Below are positions 21,200 through 31,212 of a stretch of DNA of 64,000 bases, one piece after another; the stretch's first letter is position 1; each line of letters opens with the position of its first letter. The notes under the pieces are model-generated. The model searched no databases. It was not told the origin of the DNA and was given only the letters and a program-made list of their open reading frames with translations. This DNA is from Candidatus Peribacteria bacterium (lineage in GTDB: Bacteria > Patescibacteriota > Gracilibacteria > Absconditabacterales > Absconditicoccaceae). A program made the position numbers and the translations under genes. Location: positions 1 to 64,000 of the forward strand of contig CP060225.1 of assembly GCA_023898485.1 (NCBI GenBank), given 5' to 3'.

Positions 21200-21418
21200 G
21201 ATATGAAATATTTATTTTTCTCCTCTCGGGCTTCGTGCGCCGGAGGATTGATTCAATGATATATATAGATATAAGTCAATATGAAATGAATTGAATTCTT
21301 TTTCATCTATAGTTCGTGTATGGACTTGTATTTAGCGATAGTTTGGTGCTTGTTTTTTCTTATGAATATAAATAGTATAATACTGACCTATTATGTTTAT
21401 TGGTTGTGTCGTATCTGT

Positions 21419-22735
21419 ATGCAAATTTCTCAACTCCAGAACAAATCCATCTGCATCCTCGGTTATGGTCGCGAAGGACAGTCTACCTATGACTGGCTTG
21501 CTACCAACCATATCACCGAAGATATTACTATTGCCGATGACAAAAAACTAGAGACCACAGACCACAGACCAAAGACTACTATCCACGACCAATGACAGCG
21601 AAAAGACCATCTCAACGACTACGATATCATCATCCGCACCGCCGGCATACCGCCACACACAGGTGTACTCGCTCCCTATGCGGACAAAATCACCAGTCAG
21701 ACCCAGATCTTTTTCGATAATTATACGGGCGATACGATTGCTGTCACGTGAACCAAGGGCAAATCCACCACTTCTACTCTCATCACCAATATCTTAAATA
21801 ACGCAGGACACACTGCCCAGCTCGTCGGTAATATTGGCGATCCTGTCTTATCTGAGATAGATCTGTTCGATCAGAGTCACAACCCCGACTACGTCGTCTA
21901 CGAACTCAGTAGTTTTCAGCTCACGGGGGCCAAGATAAATCCTACCTATGCCCTCATCACCAATCTCCTCATCGATCATATCGACCGACATGGATCACAC
22001 GAGCACTATCACGGCGCCAAACTCAATATCATCGGTCCAGACACTATTGTCATTGCCCACGCCTCCACTGTCGATCAGCTTTCTGCTTGTTGATTTTCAC
22101 TTTGAGTTTTGTTTGCTGGCACAGGCACCGAATACGACTTCGATGATCAGTTTTTCACCGCGCCCGATCGACACTACCCTACCGATATCCAGCTCCCCGG
22201 CGATCACAACCGCGAAAACATCTGTCTCATCAATGCCCTCATGCACCAGCTCTGCATCACCCCCAATCACATCTACGACACGATCAAGTCATTCACCGGA
22301 CTCCCTCATCGCATGCAACTCGTATCCGAAAAAAATGGGATCAGACGAATCGACGACTCCCAATCCACCAACCCGTCCACCTGCGTCACGGCCGTTCGCA
22401 CCTTTGGCGATCAAGTTGGTAGTATCATGCTCGGTGGCTATCAGAGTCACTTCGACTACACAGAAGTGATGGAGACTATTCGTCAGTATCCATCCATCCA
22501 GACACTCATCCTCTTCCCCGACACTATTCACGATTTTCGCAAACACATAAAACCAAGCGATACGTTCTCTATATTTGATGCCAAAAGCATGGCCGAAGCA
22601 GTCGACATCGCTCGAGACCACACACCAGCGGGCACCATCTGCCTCATGAGTCCTGGTGCCAAATCATTTTCTCTCCGAACATCGATGTCAGAGAGAGGTG
22701 ATCAGTTCCTCGAATATATAGAGAAGCATTCATAA
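21419..22735 (+). CDS. murD: UDP-N-acetylmuramoylalanine--D-glutamate ligase MurD
   Basis: 438-aa cytoplasmic Mur ligase adding D-Glu to UDP-MurNAc-L-Ala. N-terminal Rossmann motif ILGYGREGQSTYDWL (residues 12-26), ATP loop GTKGKSTTSTLI near 112 whose first Gly is TGA (21749-21751), ELSSFQL, then HIDRHGSHEHYH and PHRMQLV. Four TGA codons are read as Gly. The start at 21419 is preferred over 21320, which would add a hydrophobic extension. The racemase at 7.8-8.5 kb could supply its D-Glu. Confidence 0.9.
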
Positions 22736-22779
22736 TATAAAAATACACTAAAGAATAATCACCCAAGAGATCGAAGCAA

Positions 22780-22990
22780 CCACACACCAAGTGCCGCTAG
22801 AGCTACAGCACCCGAAGTAGGTGTCGAGGCATGCGCTGGCTGCCGAGACTTGATCTTTTTTGGTTCGTTTTTTGTATCAAGACAAAAAATGAACATAATA
22901 TATACCAAAAACTATGTGCGACTAGAGTTTTTGTTTACTTTTGGGTCATGTCAAAAGTAAGCCTAGCGGAGCGACAAGTATCAAGACAAA
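22780..22990 (-). repeat. dispersed element, copy 2
   Basis: Inverted relative of the element at 129-276. The best-conserved core (22783-22852) matches it with few changes. A perfect inverted repeat TTACTTTTG / CAAAAGTAA lies at 22935-22960, and a short block (about GTATCAAGACAAAAAATGAAC) is repeated within the copy. The stretch 22736-23079 has no gene apart from this. Confidence 0.6.
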
Positions 22991-23079
22991 AATGAACATA
23001 TATCATTTCAGATGTGCATAACTTGCATTATCACATCACCTCATTTATACTCATCATACTTTTATCATAATAGATTATC

Positions 23080-23388
23080 ATGCTCACCAAACCACGATTT
23101 CGCCGCAAAATATGGGGACGAGGACGAACGCCATCCACACGACAGGGACGACTCGTCGTCTGAGCATATCTTGCCTTCATCATCTGGCGAACCATAGACT
23201 TCACCACACAGTACCCCGAAGGTACCGATCCTACCAAGAGCGAACTCATACGCTACCTCATACCACTACTGCGAGTGATTGGATCAATTCTGCTCATATC
23301 CTCCATCGCTGGAGAAAAACCCCACCGATCACGAGGAAACAAAAAATCATCAGACGACAAAGATGGCTCCGATCCTATAGCATCATAA
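23080..23388 (+). CDS. small basic membrane protein
   Basis: 102-aa protein with Arg-rich N-terminus (RFRRKIWGRGR), one or two short hydrophobic stretches (VVGAYLAFIIW, VIGSILLISSIAG) and a polar tail ending DPIAS. One TGA is read as Gly. No family recognised. It lies 24 bp upstream of the winged-helix gene. Confidence 0.5.
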
Positions 23389-23412
23389 ACGTTCTACCCT
23401 ATACCTTCTACT

Positions 23413-24477
23413 ATGGATATACTCTCCACCCGTCTTGCAAATCACCTCCTCACAGGAGAATCACATACACCGACCGAAGTCATTTCCCATATGCTCTGTA
23501 TGCAATCCCAAGATCGAAATCAACATCTACGAGCCATAGCATCTCGTGCATGATGTAGTCAGGAAGACATACTACAGGCGTACAATGAAGGGAAGATCGT
23601 CAGAACTCGAACCCAACGTGGCACCATCCATGTCACATCAGCAGAAGATGCTAGATGGATGACTACACTCTGTGGCTCCAAAACACTCACTTCATTTGCC
23701 AGACGTAGACAGTCACTTGGCATCACTGACGATCAGTCAGAAAAAGCACTTACATTACTACAAAACTACCTCGCCGACGGTCCCAAAATCCGCAAAGATA
23801 TCATCTCCTATCGACAATCTCATGGTATCGCAGAAGGAATGAATCATGGCTATCATCTCTTGTGCTATGCTGGTACCCTAGGTTTGATAGTACAGTGACC
23901 TATTATTGATGGTGAGCAGGCTTTCGTCTTGAGCAAACAATGGATAAAAAATCCAAAAATATATAGTAAAGAAGAATCACTCCGTGAACTCTGTCTGCGC
24001 TATTTTACATCGCATGGACCAGCAACACTCGAAGATCTTCAGCGATGGTCTGGTTTGTGAAAAACGCTCCTAAAACAAGGTATAGAAAGCTGTGGCAATC
24101 AATTGATACAAACAACTGTTGATGGAAAAGAATATTATAGCTGAAAGAGTAAACCATCAAAAGATATTCCCATAGTCTATTTCCTCGCCTGATTTGACGA
24201 ACGACTCCTGGGATATAAAGATCGCTCTGCTACCGTCCATACCGACCACCTGACCCGCATCGACGTCTCTCGCAATGGCGTATTCAAACCCACCGTCATG
24301 ATCGATGGCATCACCGTCGCTATATGGCAGATCAAACACAGAAAATATGAGTCAGACATCACCATTACACCTTTTCATCCATTGAGTCAGGAACAAATCA
24401 GTCTTCTCCATGAGTGAATCATCTCTTATCAAAAATACCTCAATAAACCTTTAACTATCTCAATAGCTGATGCCTAA
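23413..24477 (+). CDS. winged-helix DNA-binding protein (HTH_42 family)
   Basis: 354-aa protein. MLCMQSQDRNQHLRAIASRA and TRTQRGTIHVTSAEDARWM match the HTH_42 (DUF1006/AlkX-YcaQ-like) pattern: an N-terminal winged helix, a central Q-Q-D motif, then a globular second half (FDERLLGYKDRSA). The best-studied relatives act in repair of alkylated or crosslinked DNA, so a repair role is possible. Six or so TGA codons are read as Gly. The end overlaps the next gene by 8 bp. Confidence 0.75.
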
Positions 24478-24823
24478 ACATACTACCGTCGACAGCTATA
24501 TCGCAGCACAAGACCCAATGGTTCAAGACCGTCTCCAGACACTGTGCCAACTCGTCCACACTACCTGTCCTGATGCGGTCGAGTCTATTGCTTACGGTAT
24601 GCCCGCATACAAATACAAGAAGAAACCACTCATCTATTTCGCAGCGTTTGCACATCATATCGGACTCTACGCTACCCCCAGTGGACACACAGCTTTTGTA
24701 GATCAGTTGTCATCATACAAGCAAGGTAAATGATCAGTACAGCTTCCTCTAGATCAGCCATTACCACTTGATTTGATTAGACAAATTATCATCTTCAATA
24801 TGACAGAACAACAAAAAATATAA
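24470..24823 (+). CDS. DUF1801 (YdhG-like) protein
   Basis: 117-aa protein. VDSYIAAQDPMVQDRLQTL, AVESIAYGMPAYKYKKKPL and IGLYATPSGH are typical of the DUF1801/YdhG family of small soluble proteins with unknown function. Its ATG lies inside the end of the winged-helix gene, so they are translationally coupled. One TGA is read as Gly. Confidence 0.8.
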
Positions 24824-24920
24824 TACTCACCAATACAACATACACATTATTATTTGCAAAATACATGTATAAGAAATATCATTATACCACATCCTTTTTA
24901 ACCCCTATATGATCTTGTGA

Positions 24921-25337
24921 ATGAACAACTTCATCAAACGCACTATGACCATCAGCCAAAGACTCTCTGTCGGTGAGATCGGTCTTATGAAACTCTACAT
25001 CATCATCTGTGGTATTATCCTCTCCATCTGGATCCCAGCACTCAGGACAGTCTCACGATGGATCTGGGCAATCGCAGCAGCTATCATGATTATCCCACTC
25101 CTTATCCAAGAATTCCAACAACATCCTCATTATATTTCCCAAATGTTCAAGTGAACTATCAAACCATTTGCTGGATGGGGTATGTGGCAGTTCACCATGT
25201 TCAAAACAGGGATCGTCATAATCGGCATCCTGCTGACCTACATCATCCCAGGACTACTCCATATCAATATAGCACGATACACCGCACTCTGGGGACTCGG
25301 AGCCGGATATTTCCTGGATCATATTCTCAGAAAATAA
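24921..25337 (+). CDS. small membrane protein, two to four helices
   Basis: 138-aa protein with hydrophobic segments LYIIICGIILSIWI, WIWAIAAAIMIIPLLI, TGIVIIGILLTYIIPGLL. No family recognised. One TGA is read as Gly. The spacing to the next gene (29 bp) suggests a run of small accessory genes. Confidence 0.6.
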
Positions 25338-25366
25338 TGCAAAATTTTATCAGACTATAACATCAT

Positions 25367-25642
25367 ATGTCTCCCGTCATATCTGCAGGCACCATCCACG
25401 ATCTCCCTGACGATATGAGGGAGATTTTTGCAAAAAATGATGATCTCCTCAGCACACGAGAATCACTCACGCCACTCGCTCGCAATGAGCGAATCTGTCG
25501 GGTGACTATACCCAAAAAGGAAGAAACCAGACAGAAACACCTCGTTCGTATAGTCGAAGATCTCCGCGCTGGCAAACGTCGTCCCTGTTGTTGGCCAGGA
25601 TGTCCACACCGCAATCCAGCTGCACAGAAGTGGTTTGCGTAG
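25367..25642 (+). CDS. YdeI/OmpD-associated family protein (short)
   Basis: 91-aa protein. The segment SLTPLARNERICRVTIPKKE followed by TRQKHLVRIVEDLRAGKR resembles the C-terminal region of YdeI/OmpD-associated proteins. The end CCWPGCPHRN adds a Cys/His cluster that could bind a metal. Shorter than typical members (about 150-200 aa). No TGA. Confidence 0.5.
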   Translation: MSPVISAGTIHDLPDDMREIFAKNDDLLSTRESLTPLARNERICRVTIPKKEETRQKHLVRIVEDLRAGKRRPCCWPGCPHRNPAAQKWFA

Positions 25643-25864
25643 GATTATATTGTATTGTATCTATTTTTCATGATGGTGTTGCTGTGTTCTTGTGTCATAT
25701 CCATACACATATTGTGCCACGGATCTTTTTTGTTGTTGTTGGTGTGGTGCTTCCATATTTCATCCTTAAAGTAGATAATGTCTATACAACGTCATAGGGT
25801 TTGAGAGAGATTTTTCACTTTTTTTGTGATAACTCTTATACTGATGGGGTATATTTAAATCCCG
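25643..25864. other. non-coding stretch before the pilus operon
   Basis: No supportable gene in this 222-bp AT-rich stretch. It should contain the promoter of pilB-pilC. Confidence 0.4.
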
Positions 25865-27196
25865 ATGACTGTTACAATGTCTTTTGCTCAAAGTGAATAT
25901 AAGAAGTGACTTGAAAACTCTATCGTACAGGCGAATGTCATTGATATTTTTGATAATTTGCTCACTTTGTCTGTAGAGGAGGGAGCATCAGATATTCATA
26001 TTGAACCTTTTGAAAATTTTTCTCGTATTAGGATACGTATTGATGGAGTACTGTATGAGATAGTACAATATCCAAGAAATTTGCATGAATCTGTTATTTC
26101 TAAATTTAAGATTGAATCGGGTCAAATGAGACCAGATGAGAAACGTTTACCACAAGATGCCCGTGTTTCTACTATTACATTGACCAATAAAGAAATTGAT
26201 CTTCGTGCATCTACTTTGCCTACTATTTGGTGAGAAAAACTCGTGATGCGTATCGTGGATAAATCAAAGGAAACACCAAAACTGACTGATTTGGGTATTG
26301 AATGATCTAATAAAGATATTATCTTTCGTCAGATTAAGCGTCCAAATGGTATTATCTTGACTACATGACCAACAGGTTCCGGTAAGACATCGACCTTGTA
26401 TGCTGCACTTGATGTGATTAATGAACCAGAAGTAAATATCGTGACCTATGAAGATCCTGTGGAAAATAAAATGATCGGACTCTCTCAATCGCAGGTAAGG
26501 TCTGATATTGGTTTTACCTTTGCTTCTGGTCTGAGAGCTGCATTACGTCAGGATCCTGATATTATTATGGTGTGAGAGATTCGTGATAAAGAAACGCTTG
26601 ATATGGCTATGGAGGCGGCCATGACTGGTCATTTGGTGTTTAGTACTATCCATACTAACTCTTCATCGGAGACTATTACCAGAGTGGTCAATCTTGGGGC
26701 AAAGCCATATATGATTTCTGGTACGTTTAATCTTGTGATGGCGCAACGTTTGACAAGGAGAATCTGCGATGCTTGCGTCGAGGTGATTAACTCTCATGAA
26801 ACTGAGGCGTATCATAATGCTAGAGAGGTATTTGTCCATCTCGAAAAAGAATTTCTCAAAAAAGAACTGCTTGCAAGAAATATTACGCAGGTGCAATGGG
26901 ATGATTTTATGAATAAAGGAAATACATATATATGATCGGGCAAAGATGCACAGGGTGGTGTATGTCAAAAATGTGGATGATCATGATATAAGTGACGTGT
27001 GGGTATATTTGAATTTATGGAGTATGCGGATGACGTAAAGCAAATGTTGATAGATGGTAAGACTGCATTTGAGGTAGAAAAATACGCTTTGAGAAAGGGT
27101 ATGATCGATTTGGAACGTGATGCTTTGTTTAAGGTTATTAAATGATTGATGCCATTAGAAGAGGTATATAGATTGGTTACCCATAAGGAAATATAG
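25865..27196 (+). CDS. pilB: type IV pilus / type II secretion assembly ATPase (PilB/GspE)
   Basis: 443-aa hexameric ATPase that powers pilin assembly. Core motifs: [11 protein letters not shown] (N2 domain), Walker [11 protein letters not shown], Asp box VTYEDPVE, Walker [16 protein letters not shown], His box [11 protein letters not shown], and a C4 zinc site (CDAC and CQKC). Eleven or so TGA codons are read as Gly, including the first Gly of Walker A (26366-26368). The usual N-terminal domain of about 120 residues is missing, which gives a short form. It is followed after 26 bp by pilC. Confidence 0.92.
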
Positions 27197-27222
27197 TTTT
27201 TCATTTTGCATTGTACTTAATT

Positions 27223-28329
27223 ATGACTGATATACAAAAAAAGATCAACAAAATGTCATGGTTTGAGAAGACCTATACCAATATGCAGAAACCATGACTT
27301 GATACTAAGACTAATTTTTTTAGACTCTTATCATTGAGTCAGAAAGCGGGTTTAGGTATGAGAGATGCGCTTCTTGCTCTGCAGAAATCGGAAAAGAACA
27401 TAGTAATGAGATCTATCATTGAGGATCTCATACAGCAAATTAGCCAGGGTACCATGCTTGGTCAGGCTATGGGTAATCATGCGTACTTTTTTTCTTTGGA
27501 GGAGAGAGAGATGATTGCTTCAGCAGAATCGATAGGTACACTGCCTGATACCTTGGATCGTGTTGCTCTTGATCTGGAAGAACATCAGGCCATTATGAGA
27601 AAGATTAAGGAAACTATGACATACCCCATTGTGCTGATTGTTATTACTGTTCTTGCTGTGATTGTGCTATTGAGATTCGTGATACCAACTATCGTAGGGT
27701 TGTTTCCTTCCGTAGATGATCTGCCTGCTGTTACGAGGCTGATGTTGCGTGCGTCTGATTTTTTATGATCGTATTGGTCTGTTATTTTTGTTGTTGGTGC
27801 TGCAGTACTGATTGCTAATAATGTGCTCTTGAAAAGAGTGCTTCCATATAAAATGTTTTGGGATGGTATATTTTTGAAGACACCCATTGTATCAGATATG
27901 ATTAAGACATTCCATATGTACAGATTTGCAAAGTTTTTTTCAGACTTTTACAAGGCGTGAGTATCTCCGATCATAGCATTGGACCACATTGGTACTATTT
28001 TTAATAATTTCTTCTATAAGAGAAAAGTATGGGAGATTAGGAAAAACTTAGAAGGATGATTTTCTCTCTCGGAATCATTGGATGGATCATCACTATTCGA
28101 TCCATTGCTTATACAGATTATTGATGTAGGTGAAACTACTGGTAATATTGATGCTGTGTTGGGTAGAGCATCTTCGTTTTATAAGGATCAGCTTGACACC
28201 AGTATTACTCAAGTTATGAAATTAATAGAGCCTATTATGATGGTATTTGTTGCAGCTATTATTGGTATTATTGTGGCATCTATCTTCTTGCCGATGGCTG
28301 ATCTTTTGGAAGTCATCGGTAATATGTAA
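27223..28329 (+). CDS. pilC: type IV pilus / type II secretion inner membrane platform protein (PilC/GspF)
   Basis: 368-aa membrane protein with two GspF domains. The first has LLSLSQKAGLGMRDALLAL and ERVALDLEEH-like sequence, then helix YPIVLIVITVLAVIVLL; the second has FYKAGVSPIIALDH and IIDVGETTGNIDAVL, ending in helix PIMMVFVAAIIGIIVASIFLP. Four TGA codons are read as Gly. Acts with PilB to build the pilus. Confidence 0.9.
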
Positions 28330-28365
28330 GGTGTAATTTTCTGTCCTTTATCATCATTATGTGTT

Positions 28366-29013
28366 ATGAAATATTTGATCCAGCATTGTCTTTGTGTCAT
28401 GACTGTGGTCGGGCTATCGATATATGGGCATGTGTATGCATCAGTAGATCGTGATATTGCCATACATCTTTCGCTATTGTATGATACGTATAGTGATTAT
28501 ACTGCAGAGACTATGTATGATTTTGATGATGCACAATGATTGTTGGATACTGACCTTGTGACATTGATAACCAATACAGCTGATCCAGAGCAATCTTTAC
28601 ACCTCTATATGAGTGATCTACAGTATACCATACGCCAGCAATCTACAAATCAACACCTTCTTATCGAGAGGCGTAATGATGAGTTGGCTCGTGAGAGGCA
28701 CTGTCTTTCACAAAAACAAGTGTCTGATGATGATTTTTTTCAATCGGTGCAGCAGGGTCTTTCTGATGATATGTTGGTCGCTATTGCTGATGATTCTGCG
28801 GCGATGGGTGCATGTGCAGAGCAGGCCCGCGTCAAAGCTCGTGCTTACCAAGTTATGATACAAAAGATTGATACATATAGACAGCAGTTACAAGAGAGAT
28901 TTACTCTTTTGCGTAATAATGAATCGTTTATTTTGCAACATTATTCTCTAGCTACTACTGATCCTGCTATTATGTCGCAAATGAATAGGTTGATTCATGC
29001 TCTTGATGAGTAA
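28366..29013 (+). CDS. exported protein of the pilus operon, unknown
   Basis: 215-aa protein with an N-terminal signal-like helix (CLCVMTVVGLSIYGHVYA) and a long helical Gln/Arg-rich body (QQSTNQHLLIERRNDELARE). It is 36 bp after pilC and followed by a terminator, so it is likely the last gene of the operon. One TGA is read as Gly. No family recognised; a minor pilus-associated role is inferred from context only. Confidence 0.6.
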
Positions 29014-29040
29014 CACTAAGAAATAAGTGTTCTATTTTTT
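29012..29040 (+). terminator. terminator of the pilus operon
   Basis: AACACT and AGTGTT arms around an 8-base loop, followed by CTATTTTTT on the plus strand. It begins at the stop codon of the last operon gene. Confidence 0.75.
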
Positions 29041-29099
29041 GCATTTTTTACAGAAGAGAAGTATACTGGGGGTAGTTTATATCTTTCAGATTTCTTGTA

Positions 29100-30533
29100 A
29101 TGAGTAATTTTATGAAGAGAAATACAATTGGTAAATTTAATGATCTTTCAGAATCATTAGATCAAGAAATTGGAAATAGTTTTAGCACTATAAATTATAT
29201 AGCAGAATCAACAAAAAAGCGCCTTGATCGTAGTTTACAAAGTAGATTTGGTGATAAATCTATCAAGCAACTTGGTGCAGAAATTAATCCAGAGCACAAG
29301 TATCGCATTTATACCAATAGTATGAATCCTAGTGTGCAAGTAAGAAAGGGTCGTATCAATATAGCGCCCAAGGTACTAGAGTATGAGATTAATAGATGAC
29401 AAACAGATTCTAATGAAAAGATAGGTATTGTGTTGGGTGATGATGGTTTGGTAAGATACCGTATTCAAACTATTGGTGAAAAATGAAAAACCGTTGAAAG
29501 ACTAGTTACTCTCAAACAAATGAATACAGATACAAGGGAATGGGTAGGGAAAAAAGTATCAGATGCCATTGATAATAGTGCTATTAAATATGCTTGACAG
29601 GCAAAGCTTGCTAGCTTGATGTGAAAAAATCATCTCTCTTTTGAATACAAGACAGCATCTGGTCTTAAGTCCTCAAGAAATTTTAGTGTCAGCTTTCTCT
29701 ATGATTTCATAACAGGTGCATATAGAGAGGCGCAACACCCATATTACAAAAAACGCGCTGTGATTGATGCTATTGCTTCACACATGCAGCAAGGTATTCT
29801 TGGATCACTCAAGAAACAAAAGAGTATTAGTGAAGATATGTCACGAGAGGGGTTGAGATCACTGGTTACGGGTGCTGATATTACAAATCTAAAAAGAGAA
29901 GATATCAATGCGTATGATGGGGTATTTAAACGTGAATATGGTGTACAGAGACAACAGACTTCTTTAGAATGAAATGGGACTTTCGAAGATATAGCAAGAG
30001 CTGCAGGGTTTGATCCTGATGCGCTGATGAGAGAGCAAGAGACTCCAGAAGAGCAGTCCAAGGAAGAAGAGAACACTACTGCAGAAAACCAAGAATCATC
30101 TACTGAATCATGAGAGCAAACATCAGATATTGTAGCACAAATCACTGATTTTATCCAATCACCTGCAAAATATAGTTATGATGAAATAGCAGCACAGTTA
30201 GCTGTATGGAGCCTGTCAGGTAATATTGATGAAACGAAGATTACAAGAGCGGAAAAAGCAATAGAGGCTATCAATAAGGCAGGAAAATTTGCTGCTGCTT
30301 CTCAGGGGAATCTATCGCAGAAACAAACCAACGCTATTTCATTGCAATGATATGAGCAAATGGAGGATTATCTCGAAAATGCATCTCAATACACTCGTGA
30401 TGAGGTGGAATGATATTTAGCAGATTGGTGAGAACAATGACAGATCACAGAGAAGCTGTATGATAGATTTCTTAAGAGAATGGAAAAAGTTTCATTCAAA
30501 GATGAAAACATCCAAGCACAAGCAGTTGCATAA
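29100..30533 (+). CDS. uncharacterised cytoplasmic protein, 477 aa
   Basis: Soluble, helix-rich protein without signal or membrane segment. Ten or more TGA codons are read as Gly (for example after EYEINR, IGEK and near DEVEGYLADWG). A low-complexity acidic Glu/Gln/Ser linker (about 320-340) divides an N-terminal mixed domain from a helical C-terminal domain. No family recognised. A strong bidirectional terminator separates it from the convergent large-protein genes. Confidence 0.7.
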
Positions 30534-30554
30534 AAATATGATTACACAATAGAG

Positions 30555-30593
30555 AAAAACTCCCCACCATGATCGGTCTGAGGGAGTTTTTTT
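30555..30593. terminator. bidirectional terminator
   Basis: AAAACTCCC and GGGAGTTTT arms enclose a 17-base loop, with T-rich flanks on both strands. It serves the plus-strand 477-aa gene and the minus-strand 192-aa gene. Confidence 0.8.
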
Positions 30594-30606
30594 GGAGAAG
30601 AATATA

Positions 30607-31185
30607 TTACTTACCAGCAGGAATCACGGTGGGCATAAAAGTTTTAGTACTAGTATCGAGCCATCATCTAGTGCCATCTTTCCGAGCATCAGAAATATGA
30701 TTGATAGCTCCAGTCTTTTTTCTCGTGGTATAGTCGAGGGTGCGGCGTGCTTTGGCAGAGATATTGTTCCATCAGGAGTTCAAGGCATGGACGACAGACT
30801 CTGGTGCACGTTTGATGAGATTGAGTCACGTCTGTGGGAGGAAACTCAGTACTTTGCCTACACCCTTAAACCATGGCTTATTTCGTGCTTCTTTTACTGA
30901 CCCAAGAGCGGTGTGATCGATAGCACTATAGATGCCATTGGTTAGTGTCTTGCCTCCAGTGACCGTAGCTGTGACAGGGAGAGTTACTACTTCTGCTAAT
31001 CCATGAGCTGTACCTTCAGCTATATGGAGAGCTCACTTTCCTAGATCCACACCATAATCGAGGGTCTGACTACCAAGTTTTTTGGTTTCTCATCGAGCGT
31101 CTTTAGCGCCACCAAAAGTTTCATTGACCATATTGTAGTCTCCGGAGTTTGATCGTTCTGCTCTTTTGAGTGTGATTCCAGTCAT
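30607..31185 (-). CDS. uncharacterised protein, 192 aa
   Basis: Soluble, Thr/Gly/Lys-rich protein (MTGITLKRAERSNSGDYNMV...) ending FMPTVIPAGK. A Gly-rich amphipathic centre (LGKGALHIAEGTAHGLAE) is followed by a basic part. Five TGA codons are read as Gly. The gene lies 27 bp after the 1059-aa gene in the same frame, so both probably form an operon; the phase is kept across a single TAA, which raises the possibility that the two were once one frame. No family recognised. Confidence 0.6.
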
Positions 31186-31212
31186 GATGGTGCAAGAAGA
31201 TAAGAATAAGAT

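Noticed and set aside
25588..25797. Frame bridging the YdeI-like gene and pilB
   Set aside because: Overlaps the YdeI-like gene end and has a Cys/Val/Phe-rich chance composition.
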